In this document: positions 19,325 through 27,927 of the stretch, piece after piece
How the letters are laid out: the number at the start of each line of letters is the position of its first letter
How positions within the stretch are numbered: position 1 is the stretch's first letter
From: Rhodococcus opacus B4
Lineage (GTDB): Bacteria > Actinomycetota > Actinomycetes > Mycobacteriales > Mycobacteriaceae
NCBI RefSeq assembly: GCF_000010805.1
Contig: NC_012522.1
Location: forward strand, 992,001-1,056,000
Length of the DNA: 64,000 bases
Reading direction: 5' to 3'
Translations under genes and position numbers: made by a program
Notes under the pieces: model-generated
Told to the model about the DNA's origin: nothing
Seen by the model: the letters and a program-made list of their open reading frames with translations, nothing else
Database searches by the model: none

Positions 19325-20368
19325 TCACCGCTCGGCGAGCACCTGGCCGATGTATCTCGCAACGGCTGCCACCGACGCGATTGTTCCCGGATAGTCCATC
19401 CGGGTAGGTCCGAGCACGCCCATTCCGCCGAGCACGGTGCCCGCCGCACCGTAGCCGGTCGAGATGACGGAGGTGCCGCGCATCTGCTCCACCTGGGTTT
19501 CCTCGCCGATCCGCACCGTCACCGTGCCTGCGTCCTGGGTGGCGGCCAGCAGCTTGAGCACCACCACCTGCTCCTCGAGCGCCTCGAGGACCGCGCGCAG
19601 CGAACCGGGGAATCCGCTGATCCCCGTGAAGTCGGCCGCGTTGCGGGTCAGGTTCGCGGTGCCGCCGAGGACCAGTCGCTCCTCGGGATGCTCGACGAGC
19701 GTTTCCACCAGCACGGTGGCCGAACGGACCACGGCGTCGCGCAGGTCTTCGGGGGCCTCGTCGGCCAGCTCCGACACGGCGATGGACGCCGCCGCCAGCC
19801 GTTTGCCGTCGAGGGCGCCGCCGAGCAATCCGCGCAGCCGCGCCAGGTCCTCGTCGTCGAGGACGTCGCCGAGTTCGACGATGCGCTGATCCACTCGGCC
19901 CGAATCGGTGATGAGCACCAGCAGCAGACGGGCGGGGGTCAGCGCGACCACCTCGAGGTGCCGGACCGACGACGCCGACAATGTGGGATATTGCACAACC
20001 GCGACCTGGCGTGTGAGTTGCGCGAGCAGGCGCACACCGCGCCGGAGAACGTCGTCCAGGTCGACCCCGGACTCGAGGAAATCGAGGATCGCGCGGCGCT
20101 CCGCCGTCGACAGCGGCTTCACGTCGGCGATGCGGTCGACGAACTGCCGGTAGCCCTTGTCGGTGGGGACGCGACCGGAACTCGTGTGCGGCTGGGCGAT
20201 GTAGCCCTCGCTCTCGAGGAACGCCATGTCGTTGCGCACCGTCGCACTGGACACACCCAGATTGTGCCGCTCGACCAGCGCCTTCGATCCCACCGGCTCC
20301 TGGGTCGAGACGTAGTCGGCGACGATCGCGCGGAGAACCTCGAACCGTCTGTCGTCCGTGCTCGACAT
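19325..20368 (-). CDS. hrcA: heat-inducible transcription repressor HrcA
   Basis: Repressor of class I heat-shock genes that binds CIRCE sequences. The 347-residue protein has an N-terminal winged helix ([21 protein letters not shown] and [15 protein letters not shown]) and the GAF-like HrcA domain with [14 protein letters not shown] and a C-terminal [14 protein letters not shown] segment. ATG at 20368 was taken rather than the in-frame ATG 45 bp upstream, because it matches the family start MSSxDDRR. Confidence 0.95.
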
Positions 20369-20577
20369 CGCCGTCCACCTCCAGTTCTCGATCGTCGCGA
20401 GCAACGGCGTCACCGAACCTTCGTTCGGGTCGGCCGTCGCATCCCCTGAGCTACGCGCAGATGCGCGTGCGTCTCGGCTCGGTCCAGTCTAATCGCCGCG
20501 TCACCGATACCGGCTCAGGCCTTACTGTGGTGGGCGGAGACGAGCAGTGGCAACGACCAGGGGCGGATGGCGAGGCG

Positions 20578-20895
20578 ATGATTTTCAAGGGTGTCATGGA
20601 CGGCAAGCCGTACCCGGACCACGGGTTGTCGCTGCGCGACTGGTCCAAGATCCCGCCGCGGCAGGTGCGGCTCGACGAGATCGTCACCACGACCAAGGTT
20701 CTCGAACTCGACCGGCTGCTGTCGGAGGACTCGACGTTCTACGGCGACCTGTTCCCGCACGCGGTGCAGTGGCACGGGGTGCTGTACCTCGAGGACGGAT
20801 TGCACCGGGCGGTGCGCTCGGCGCTGAGGAACCGCGTCGTGCTGCACGCCCGCGTGTTCGACTACGACGAGATGCCCGGCATCGTCACGGCCTGA
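20578..20895 (+). CDS. conserved hypothetical protein (Rv2375-like), ParB-like core
   Basis: A 105-residue protein that begins MIFKGVMDGKPYPDHGL. It occupies the place of Rv2375, divergent from hrcA and convergent with hemW. The order VRLDEIVTTTKVLELDRLL, then a PHAVQWHGVLYLEDGLHRAVRSAL stretch read as strand-strand-DGLHR-helix, resembles the ParB/sulfiredoxin N-terminal fold (G-H-H/R-R-x-x-A). That comparison is mine and unverified. No function is assigned. ATG at 20578 starts the conserved part. Confidence 0.75.
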   Translation: MIFKGVMDGKPYPDHGLSLRDWSKIPPRQVRLDEIVTTTKVLELDRLLSEDSTFYGDLFPHAVQWHGVLYLEDGLHRAVRSALRNRVVLHARVFDYDEMPGIVTA

Positions 20896-20907
20896 GCCGG
20901 CCGCACG

Positions 20908-22116
20908 TCAGCGCAGCACCGACCGGACCACGGCGTCGGCGAGGAGCCGTCCGCGTTCGGTCAGCACCAGGTGTTCCCCCGCCCGCACCAGCAGTCCGTC
21001 GGCGATCACCGCCTCGGCCGCGCTCTTCTCCACGTCGTCGAGTTCCGCCACGGGAAGTCCCGTGCGCAGCCGCGCCGTCAACATCACCCGCTCGACGTGG
21101 ACGTCCTCCCCCGTCAGCTGCTCGCTGCCGCCGACCGGCAGGCTTCCCGCCGCCAGCTGGTCCGCGTAGCGCGCCGGATGCTTGACGTTCCACCAGCGCA
21201 CCCCGCCGACGTGGCTGTGCGCGCCCGGCCCGGCGCCCCACCAGTCCCCGCCGTCCCAGTAGCCCAGGTTGTGCCGGCACGCCGCGCCTTCGCGCGCCCA
21301 GTTCGACACCTCGTACCAGGTCAGGCCCGCCTCGGCGAGCCTGGCGTCGATCCGCTCGTACCGCGACGCGAGCACGTCGTCGTCGGGCGCGGGCAATTCA
21401 CCGCGGCGCACCTTCCGCGCCAGCGCGGTGCCGTCCTCGACGATCAGCGCGTACGCGGACACGTGATCCACGCCCGCGGAGAGCACCGCGTCCAGCGAGA
21501 GGTCGAGGTCCTCGTCCCGCTCCCCCGGCGTGCCGTAGATGAGGTCGAGATTGACGTGCCCGAATCCGGCCGCCCGCGCCTCCAGAGCGGCCGCGACCGC
21601 GCGCCCCGGCGTGTGGGTGCGGTCGAGCACCTTCAGCACGTGCTGCGCCGCCGACTGCATGCCCAGCGAGATCCGCGTGAATCCGCCCGCGAGCAACCGC
21701 TCGAAGAACTCCGGCGACGTGGACTCCGGGTTCGATTCCGTGGTCACCTCGGCGCCGTCCGAGAGCCCGAAACTCGACCGGACCGCGCCGAGGACGTCCG
21801 CCAGGCCGTCGCCGCCGAGCAGGGACGGCGTGCCGCCGCCGACGAAGACCGTGTCGACAGCCGGGGCGCCCGTCATCTGCGCGGCCAGGTCGAGTTCGCG
21901 GCGCAACCCCTCCATCCACGACTGCGGCGACGCCGACGTCCCCAGCTCACCGGCCATGTACGTGTTGAAATCGCAATATCCGCAGCGTGTGGCACAGAAC
22001 GGCACGTGCACGTAGATCCCGAACGGCCGGCTCCCCACGCCCGCCAGCGCCCGTCCGGGCAGCGCGAACGCCGCCGCCTCGTCGCGACCCGTGGTAGCAG
22101 TGCTCGTTCCGTTCAC
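20908..22116 (-). CDS. hemW: HemW-like radical SAM protein (heme chaperone / HemN family)
   Basis: A 402-residue radical SAM protein. The [4Fe-4S]-SAM motif CATRCGYC lies in FGIYVHVPFCATRCGYC, followed by FVGGGTPSLL and ESNPES, then a HemN C-terminal domain. The CxxxCxxC followed by Phe-free DF and the short length favour HemW, a heme chaperone, over true coproporphyrinogen dehydrogenase HemN. GTG at 22116 was chosen; upstream residues in the frame look non-coding. It corresponds to Rv2388c. Confidence 0.88.
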   Translation of the reverse strand: MNGTSTATTGRDEAAAFALPGRALAGVGSRPFGIYVHVPFCATRCGYCDFNTYMAGELGTSASPQSWMEGLRRELDLAAQMTGAPAVDTVFVGGGTPSLLGGDGLADVLGAVRSSFGLSDGAEVTTESNPESTSPEFFERLLAGGFTRISLGMQSAAQHVLKVLDRTHTPGRAVAAALEARAAGFGHVNLDLIYGTPGERDEDLDLSLDAVLSAGVDHVSAYALIVEDGTALARKVRRGELPAPDDDVLASRYERIDARLAEAGLTWYEVSNWAREGAACRHNLGYWDGGDWWGAGPGAHSHVGGVRWWNVKHPARYADQLAAGSLPVGGSEQLTGEDVHVERVMLTARLRTGLPVAELDDVEKSAAEAVIADGLLVRAGEHLVLTERGRLLADAVVRSVLR

Positions 22117-22240
22117 CCCACCAGTGTCCCAGGCTTCTCGCCCCGACCTCCCCACCCGACCGTCGCCGCCCCTCGTCGTGATATTTCCCGCAAAAATGGT
22201 GGAAATCGGTGCCCGGCTCTGCGTGAGCGATCTGACGTGG

Positions 22241-22253
22241 CACAATGGTCCCC
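22241..22253 (+). promoter_or_regulatory. -10 element for a leaderless cysteine-leader transcript
   Basis: CACAAT at 22241-22246 ends exactly 7 nt before the ATG at 22254, the spacing expected if transcription starts on the A of the start codon. No convincing -35 is visible and no ribosome site precedes the ATG. The same geometry occurs at the second cysteine leader (46114). Confidence 0.5.
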
Positions 22254-22346
22254 ATGACCGGACCCGGAGTGCGACTTGTGGCGCGTCGTCACGTCGATCT
22301 CAAGCGTGTCTGCAGCTGTTGTTGTCTGCCCTGTATCGCGCAGTAA
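22254..22346 (+). CDS. Cys-rich leader peptide of the sulfate-reduction operon (Ms4527A-like)
   Basis: A 30-codon ORF that begins MTGPGVRLVARRHVDLKRV and ends with the run C-S-C-C-C-L-P-C-I-A-Q; five of the last eleven residues are cysteine (codons at 22311-22334). The RRHVDLxRV core followed by cysteines is the pattern of leader peptides found ahead of sulfur genes in actinobacteria. In mycobacteria, leaderless polycysteine ORFs before the nirA/sirA operon act as cysteine-responsive attenuators. Ribosome slowing at these codons when cysteine is scarce would favour expression of sirA-cysH-cysD-cysN downstream. Role inferred by family and position. Confidence 0.85.
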   Translation: MTGPGVRLVARRHVDLKRVCSCCCLPCIAQ

Positions 22347-22402
22347 TTCAGCCTGTCAGCCCGTTCATCATTCTTCTCGACTTCCGGCCGGATTCGAATG
22401 CC

Positions 22403-22460
22403 CCGAGCGAGGATCAGCCCTCCTCCTCGGCCTCAGCCGGTGCATCGTGAGATTCAGGAG
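22403..22460 (+). promoter_or_regulatory. possible attenuator: competing pairings around the sirA ribosome site
   Basis: Between the leader stop and the sirA ATG, CUCCU copies at 22420-22427 can pair with the sirA Shine-Dalgarno AGGAG (22456-22460). Alternatively 22403-22412 (CCGAGCGAGG) pairs with 22422-22430 (CCUCCUCGG), giving 9 bp with one bulged C, which would free the ribosome site. Two exclusive states fit a leader-controlled switch. This is hand-folded and unproven. The remaining part of 22117-22466 holds the divergent hemW promoter region and nothing else I recognise. Confidence 0.45.
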
Positions 22461-22466
22461 TGCTCC

Positions 22467-24188
22467 ATGACGTCGACCACCGACGCCTCCCCCGCTGCCG
22501 CCCAGGCAGCACCCGCGCGCACGCGCACGGCGAAGCCGGCCCGGCGACGTGCCGAAGGCCAGTGGGCCCTCGGCTACCGCGAGCCCCTCAATGCCAACGA
22601 GCAGGCCAAGAAGGACGACAACCCGCTCAACGTCCGGGCCCGCATCGAGAACATCTACTCGAAGCAGGGCTTCGACAGCATCGACAAGGGCGACCTGCGC
22701 GGACGCATGCGCTGGTGGGGCCTCTACACCCAGCGCGAGCAGGGTTACGACGGCACCTTCACCGGCGACGAGAACATCGACCTGCTCGAGGCCCGGTACT
22801 TCATGATGCGGGTCCGCTGCGACGCCGGCGCCCTGAACGTCGAGCAGCTGCGCACCCTCGGCGGCATCTCCACGGACTTCGGTCGCGACACCGCCGACCT
22901 CTCCGACCGCGAGAACGTCCAGTACCACTGGATCGAGATCGAGAACGTCCCGGAGATCTGGAAGCGCCTCGAGTCCGTCGGCCTGCAGACCACCGAGGCC
23001 TGCGGCGACTGCCCGCGTGTGGTGCTCGGCTCCCCGCTGGCCGGCGAGTCCCTCGACGAGGTCCTCGACCCCACGCCCGCGATCGACGAGATCGTCCGCC
23101 GCTACATCGGCAAGCCCGAGTACTCCAACCTGCCGCGCAAGTTCAAGACCGCGATCTCCGGCCAGCAGGACGTGGTGCACGAGATCAACGACGTCGCGTT
23201 CGTCGGCGTCAACCACCCCGAGCACGGACCCGGCCTGGACCTGTGGGTCGGCGGCGGCCTGTCCACCAACCCGATGCTCGCGCAGCGGGTCGGCGTGTGG
23301 GTGCCGCTCGACGAGGTGCCGGACGTGTGGGAGGCCGTCGTCTCGATCTTCCGCGACTACGGCTACCGCCGGCTGCGCTCCAAGGCGCGGCTGAAGTTCC
23401 TGATCAAGGACTGGGGCATCGAGAAGTTCCGCGAGGTGCTCGAGACCGAGTACCTGAAGCGGAAGCTGATCGACGGCCCGGCACCGGCCAAGCCGGAGCG
23501 CCCGATCGACCACATCGGTGTGCAGAAGCTGCGCAACGGGCTCAACGCGATCGGCTTCTCCCCGATCGCGGGCCGGGTGTCGGGCACCATCCTGACCAAG
23601 GTGGCCGAGGCGGTCGCCGCCGTCGGTTCCGACCGCGTCCGCTTCACCCCGTACCAGAAGCTGATCGTGCTCGACGTGCCGGACGACAAGGTCGAATGGC
23701 TGATCGACGAGCTCAAGCCCCTCGGGCTGCACGGACGCCCGTCGCACTGGCGTCGAAACCTGCTGGCATGCAGCGGCATCGAGTTCTGCAAGCTGTCGTT
23801 CACCGAGACCCGCAAGCGGTCGCAGGTGCTCGCGCCGGAACTCGAGGAGCGCCTGGCCGACATCAACGCCAGCCTGGACGTGCCGATCACGGTGAACATC
23901 AACGGCTGCCCGAACTCCTGCGGCCGGTCCCAGATCGCCGACATCGGGTTCAAGGGCATGCTCGTCGACGATGGTGCGGGCAACCAGATCGAGGGCTTCC
24001 AGGTGCACCTGGGCGGCAGCCTCGGCCTCGACGCCGGTTTCGGCCGCAAGCTGCGCCAGCACAAGGTGACCAGCGGGGAGCTGGGCGACTACATCGAGCG
24101 CGTGGTGCGCCAATTCGTCAAGCACCGCAACGAGGGCGAGCGATTCGCCGAGTGGACCGTCCGAGCAGACGAGGAGGACCTGCGATGA
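22467..24188 (+). CDS. sirA: ferredoxin-dependent sulfite reductase (SirA/NirA type)
   Basis: Siroheme [4Fe-4S] enzyme that reduces sulfite to sulfide with ferredoxin electrons. The 573 residues contain two ferrodoxin-like repeats; the cluster and siroheme ligands are in ACSGIEFCKLS and NGCPNSCGRSQ (C-x5-C and C-x3-C). The ATG at 22467 follows AGGAG with a 6-nt spacer. The sulfate-assimilation context and order with cysH favour sulfite over nitrite as substrate, as for mycobacterial SirA. The stop overlaps cysH as ATGA. Confidence 0.94.
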   Translation: MTSTTDASPAAAQAAPARTRTAKPARRRAEGQWALGYREPLNANEQAKKDDNPLNVRARIENIYSKQGFDSIDKGDLRGRMRWWGLYTQREQGYDGTFTGDENIDLLEARYFMMRVRCDAGALNVEQLRTLGGISTDFGRDTADLSDRENVQYHWIEIENVPEIWKRLESVGLQTTEACGDCPRVVLGSPLAGESLDEVLDPTPAIDEIVRRYIGKPEYSNLPRKFKTAISGQQDVVHEINDVAFVGVNHPEHGPGLDLWVGGGLSTNPMLAQRVGVWVPLDEVPDVWEAVVSIFRDYGYRRLRSKARLKFLIKDWGIEKFREVLETEYLKRKLIDGPAPAKPERPIDHIGVQKLRNGLNAIGFSPIAGRVSGTILTKVAEAVAAVGSDRVRFTPYQKLIVLDVPDDKVEWLIDELKPLGLHGRPSHWRRNLLACSGIEFCKLSFTETRKRSQVLAPELEERLADINASLDVPITVNINGCPNSCGRSQIADIGFKGMLVDDGAGNQIEGFQVHLGGSLGLDAGFGRKLRQHKVTSGELGDYIERVVRQFVKHRNEGERFAEWTVRADEEDLR

Positions 24189-24928
24189 GCGTCGACCTGT
24201 CCAGCGCAACCGAGGGCGACCTGAGGGAGCTCGCCGCGCGGGGAGCGGCAAGCCTCGAGGGTGCCTCCGCGCGGGAGCTGCTGCAGTGGACGGAAGAGAC
24301 GTTCGGGAGCGGGGCGAGCGAGGGGACGGGGTATCGCAACAGCTTCATCGTTGCGTCGAACATGCAGGACGGCGTGCTGGTTCACCTCGCCGCCCAGGTT
24401 CATCCCGGCGTGGACGTGCTGTTCCTCGACACCGGCTACCACTTCGCGGAGACCATCGGCACCCGTGACGCCGTCGAGCAGGTGTACGGCGTCAACGTGA
24501 TCAACGCGCGCGCCGAGGCGAGTGTCGCCGAACAGGATGCGGCGGAGGGCAAGGATCTGTTCGCTCGCGAACCCAACCGGTGCTGCGCACTGCGGAAGGT
24601 TGCCCCGCTGAAGAAGACGCTCGCCGGCTACAAGGCGTGGGTCACCGGCATCCGCCGGGTCGAGGCCCCCACACGCGCCAACGCCCCCCTGATCTCGTTC
24701 GACGACGCGTTCGGTCTGGTGAAGATCAATCCGATCGCCGCGTGGTCCGACGAAGACATGCAGTCCTACATCGACGAGCACTCGATTCTGGTGAATCCTC
24801 TCGTCGACGAGGGCTATCCGTCCATCGGGTGCGCTCCGTGCACCAGCAAGCCAGCCCCCGGCAGCGATCCGCGCAGCGGTCGCTGGGCCGGTCAGGCCAA
24901 GACAGAATGCGGGTTGCACGCCTCATGA
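24185..24928 (+). CDS. cysH: APS reductase (phosphoadenylyl/adenylyl-sulfate reductase)
   Basis: Reduces adenylyl sulfate to sulfite. The 247 residues show a PP-loop fold with LFLDTGYHFAETI and the paired cysteine motifs RCCALRK and GCAPC, which bind a [4Fe-4S] cluster; such a cluster marks the APS-specific form. The catalytic cysteine is near the C-terminus in TECGLH. It is coupled by ATGA overlaps to both sirA and cysD. Confidence 0.95.
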   Translation: MSVDLSSATEGDLRELAARGAASLEGASARELLQWTEETFGSGASEGTGYRNSFIVASNMQDGVLVHLAAQVHPGVDVLFLDTGYHFAETIGTRDAVEQVYGVNVINARAEASVAEQDAAEGKDLFAREPNRCCALRKVAPLKKTLAGYKAWVTGIRRVEAPTRANAPLISFDDAFGLVKINPIAAWSDEDMQSYIDEHSILVNPLVDEGYPSIGCAPCTSKPAPGSDPRSGRWAGQAKTECGLHAS

Positions 24929-25878
24929 CCATCGACATCTCCACTTCCCTCGCAGAAGCCGCCGTCCGGCCGCAATTGGACGGGACGCAGTTCGACACGC
25001 TCGACGCACTCGAGTCGGAAGCGATCCACATCTTCCGTGAGGTCGCGGGCGAGTTCGAACGCCCCGTGATCCTGTTCTCCGGCGGCAAGGACTCCACGGT
25101 GCTGCTGCACCTGGCGATCAAGGCGTTCTGGCCTGCACCGCTGCCGTTCGCGCTGCTGCACGTGGACACCGGCCACAACCTGCAGGAAGTCCTCGACTTC
25201 CGCGATCATGTCGTGTCCAAGTACAACCTGCGACTGCACGTGGCGAAGGTCGAGGACTACCTGGCCGACGGCCGGCTCACCGAGCGTCCCGACGGGATCC
25301 GGAACCCGCTGCAGACGGTTCCCCTGCTCGACGCGATCTCCGAGAACCGTTTCGACGCGGTCTTCGGCGGCGCTCGACGCGACGAGGAGCGGGCCCGGGC
25401 GAAGGAGCGGATCTTCTCGCTGCGCAACAGTTTCGGCCAGTGGGATCCGAAGAAGCAACGCCCCGAACTGTGGAACCTGTACAACGGCAAGCACTCCCCC
25501 GGTGAGCAGGTCCGCGTGTTCCCGCTCAGCAACTTCACCGAACTCGACATCTGGCGGTACATCGCCCGCGACAACGTCGAACTGGCCAGCATCTACTACG
25601 CGCATCAGCGCGAGGTGTACCAGCGTGACGGCATGTGGATGACGCCCGGCGTGTGGGGCGGGCCGACCGAGGGTGAGGACCTGCAGACGCTGTCGGTGCG
25701 GTACCGCACCGTCGGCGACGGGTCCACCACCGGCGCAGTTCTTTCCGAGGCCGGCGACAACGAGGCGATCCTCGCCGAGGTCGCGGCGTCCCGGCTGACC
25801 GAGCGCGGCGCAACCCGTGGCGACGACCGAGTTTCCGAAGCGGCCATGGAAGACCGCAAGCGAGAGGGCTATTTCTGA
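24925..25878 (+). CDS. cysD: sulfate adenylyltransferase subunit 2 (CysD)
   Basis: Catalytic subunit of ATP sulfurylase, which makes APS from sulfate and ATP with GTPase subunit CysN. The 317-residue protein shows the PP-loop FSGGKDSTVLLHLA, HVDTGHNLQEVLDFRD and the GGARRDEERARAKERIFS segment, ending in the conserved EDRKREGYF. The ATG at 24925 lies in the cysH stop (ATGA). A second cysD with a changed PP-loop lies at 36341. Confidence 0.96.
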   Translation: MTIDISTSLAEAAVRPQLDGTQFDTLDALESEAIHIFREVAGEFERPVILFSGGKDSTVLLHLAIKAFWPAPLPFALLHVDTGHNLQEVLDFRDHVVSKYNLRLHVAKVEDYLADGRLTERPDGIRNPLQTVPLLDAISENRFDAVFGGARRDEERARAKERIFSLRNSFGQWDPKKQRPELWNLYNGKHSPGEQVRVFPLSNFTELDIWRYIARDNVELASIYYAHQREVYQRDGMWMTPGVWGGPTEGEDLQTLSVRYRTVGDGSTTGAVLSEAGDNEAILAEVAASRLTERGATRGDDRVSEAAMEDRKREGYF

Positions 25879-25880
25879 TC

Positions 25881-27167
25881 ATGAGCGATCTTCTGAGGCT
25901 TGCCACCGCCGGCAGTGTGGACGACGGCAAGTCGACCCTCGTCGGCCGTCTGCTGTACGACACGAAATCAGTTCTCGCCGATCAGATCGACGCCGTCACC
26001 CGGGCGTCGGTGGACAGGGGACTGTCCACCCCCGACCTCTCGCTGCTGGTCGACGGCCTGCGCGCGGAACGCGAGCAGGGCATCACGATCGACGTGGCGT
26101 ACCGCTACTTCGCGACGCCCAACCGCACCTTCGTGCTCGCCGACACCCCCGGTCACGTGCAGTACACCCGCAACACCGTCTCCGGCGCGTCCACCGCGCA
26201 GCTGGTGATCCTGCTGGTCGACGCGCGCAAGGGCGTCATCTCGCAGACGCGGAAGCACGCGGCCGTCCTGGCGCTGCTGGGTGTCCCCAAGCTGGTGCTG
26301 GCCGTCAACAAGATCGACCTCGTCGAGGACCCGGCCACCGTGTTCGCGGACATCTCGGCGGAATTCAACTCTCTGACCAGTTCGCTCGGCTGGGCGTCCG
26401 AGGACGTCGTCGAGATCCCCGTATCGGCCCTGCACGGCGACAACGTGGCCGTGCGCTCCGAGAACACCCCGTACTACGACGGCCCCACCCTGATCGAGCA
26501 CCTCGAGTCGATCCCGGTGGACGCCGAACCGCACCGGGTGGGTCTCCGCTTCCCCGTGCAATACGTGATCCGTCCGCGCACGGCCGAGTTCCCGGACTAC
26601 CGCGGGTACGCGGGACAGGTCGCCGCCGGTGAGGTGACCCCGGGCGACGAGGTCGTGATCCTGCCGTCGGGTGTGCGCACCATCGTCACCCGGATCGACA
26701 CGGCGGACGGCGAGCTCGACAGCGCCCACGCCGGCCGCAGCGTCACCCTCGTGCTGGCCGACGACGTCGACGTCTCCCGCGGCGACGTCATCGCCTCTCC
26801 CGCCGACGCCCCGGAGCCGCTCGGTGAGTTCGACGCGACCGTCTGCTGGCTGGCGGAGAAGCCGCTGCGCCCCGGTGCCCGCCTGCTGCTCAAGCACGGC
26901 ACCCGCACCACGCAGGCCATCGTGGGCACACTCGTCGAGCGTTTCAACGAGCAGGAGCTGACGTCGGAGGCCGCCCCGGAGTCGCTGGAGCTCAACGAGA
27001 TCGGCAAGATCTCGGTGCGTGTCGCGGAGCCGATCGTCGCCGACGACTACACCGTGAACCGCCACACCGGCAGCTTCCTGCTGATCGATCCGGCCGGCGG
27101 CAACACGCTCGCGGCCGGCCTCGTCGGAGATGCGATCGCAGCGGTGGAGCTCGGCGAGCGCGTCTAG
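25881..27167 (+). CDS. cysN: sulfate adenylyltransferase subunit 1 (CysN, GTPase)
   Basis: Regulatory GTPase of ATP sulfurylase; GTP hydrolysis drives APS formation. The 428 residues show G1 GSVDDGKSTLVGRLL, the EREQGITIDVAYRYF switch, G3 ADTPGHVQYTRN and G4 VNKIDLV. Unlike the second copy at 37270, it ends after the elongation-factor-like domains and has no APS kinase, so this operon alone makes APS, not PAPS. It starts 2 bp after cysD. Confidence 0.96.
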   Translation: MSDLLRLATAGSVDDGKSTLVGRLLYDTKSVLADQIDAVTRASVDRGLSTPDLSLLVDGLRAEREQGITIDVAYRYFATPNRTFVLADTPGHVQYTRNTVSGASTAQLVILLVDARKGVISQTRKHAAVLALLGVPKLVLAVNKIDLVEDPATVFADISAEFNSLTSSLGWASEDVVEIPVSALHGDNVAVRSENTPYYDGPTLIEHLESIPVDAEPHRVGLRFPVQYVIRPRTAEFPDYRGYAGQVAAGEVTPGDEVVILPSGVRTIVTRIDTADGELDSAHAGRSVTLVLADDVDVSRGDVIASPADAPEPLGEFDATVCWLAEKPLRPGARLLLKHGTRTTQAIVGTLVERFNEQELTSEAAPESLELNEIGKISVRVAEPIVADDYTVNRHTGSFLLIDPAGGNTLAAGLVGDAIAAVELGERV

Positions 27168-27171
27168 TGCG

Positions 27172-27927
27172 ATGACTCCGCTGATCGCTGTCGCACACGG
27201 CAGTCGCGACCCCCGCAGTGCGCGGGTGGTGGCGGCTGCCGTGTCGGCGCTCCGGGAGCGGCGCCCGGATCTCGACGTCCGGTTGTGCTTCCTCGACCTC
27301 AACGCGCCGTCCGTGGACCAGGTGATCGACGCGGTCGCCGCCGAAGGGCATTCCTCCGCCGTGGTCGTGCCGATGCTGCTGGGCAGCGCGTTCCACGCCC
27401 GCGTCGACCTTCCGGCTCTTCTGGACGCCGCCCGCCTCCGTCATCCCCACCTGCACGTCCGGCAGGCCGACGTCCTCGGGCACGATGCCCGGCTGGTCGA
27501 GGCCGTCCGTGACCGGATCGGCGAGGCCGTCGGTTCGACCGGCGAGTCCGGACTCGGGATCGTCCTCGCCGCGGTCGGTTCGTCCGACCCGGCAGCCAAC
27601 GACCACACCCGTGCGCTGGCCGGGGCGGTCGTCGCGGGCACCGAGTGGTCGGGTGCGGTCAGCTGCTTCGCCACGGCGGCGGAACCGTCGGTGCAGCAGG
27701 CGATCTCGACGTTGCGGCACAAAGGCGCCGAGCGCATCGTGATCGCACCGTGGTTCCTCGCACCGGGACTGCTCACGGACCGGCTGAGCCGCGCCGCGGA
27801 ATCCTGCGGGCCCGGCATCACCTACGCGGCCACCATCGGACCCCATCCCCGGCTGCTCGACGTCATGCTCGACCGCTACTCGCAGACGCACGCGGAACTG
27901 CGGCGCTACCGCGCACTGTCGGCCTGA
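27172..27927 (+). CDS. sirohydrochlorin chelatase (CbiX/SirB-like)
   Basis: A 251-residue protein of the class II chelatase family, which inserts iron or cobalt into sirohydrochlorin. Two tandem CbiX repeats are seen: LIAVAHGSRDPRSARV at the N-terminus with SSAVVVPMLLGSAFHARVDLP, and a second half with LAAVGSSDP and IVIAPWFLAPGLLTDRL. Siroheme is the cofactor of the SirA encoded in the same operon, so iron insertion is the likely role, as for Rv2393. It starts 4 bp after cysN. Its last 65 bp overlap the convergent aminotransferase. Confidence 0.9.
   Translation: MTPLIAVAHGSRDPRSARVVAAAVSALRERRPDLDVRLCFLDLNAPSVDQVIDAVAAEGHSSAVVVPMLLGSAFHARVDLPALLDAARLRHPHLHVRQADVLGHDARLVEAVRDRIGEAVGSTGESGLGIVLAAVGSSDPAANDHTRALAGAVVAGTEWSGAVSCFATAAEPSVQQAISTLRHKGAERIVIAPWFLAPGLLTDRLSRAAESCGPGITYAATIGPHPRLLDVMLDRYSQTHAELRRYRALSA

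Noticed and set aside
19238..20577. CIRCE operator for HrcA near hrcA or dnaJ
   Set aside because: No TTAGCACTC-N9-GAGTGCTAA-like repeat is present; the only structure is a short GC hairpin before dnaJ.
22460..24184. Extension of the cysH frame across sirA as one 822-residue protein
   Set aside because: The upstream part is arginine-rich shadow sequence of sirA; the family start MSVDLSS at 24185 with an ATGA overlap explains cysH.
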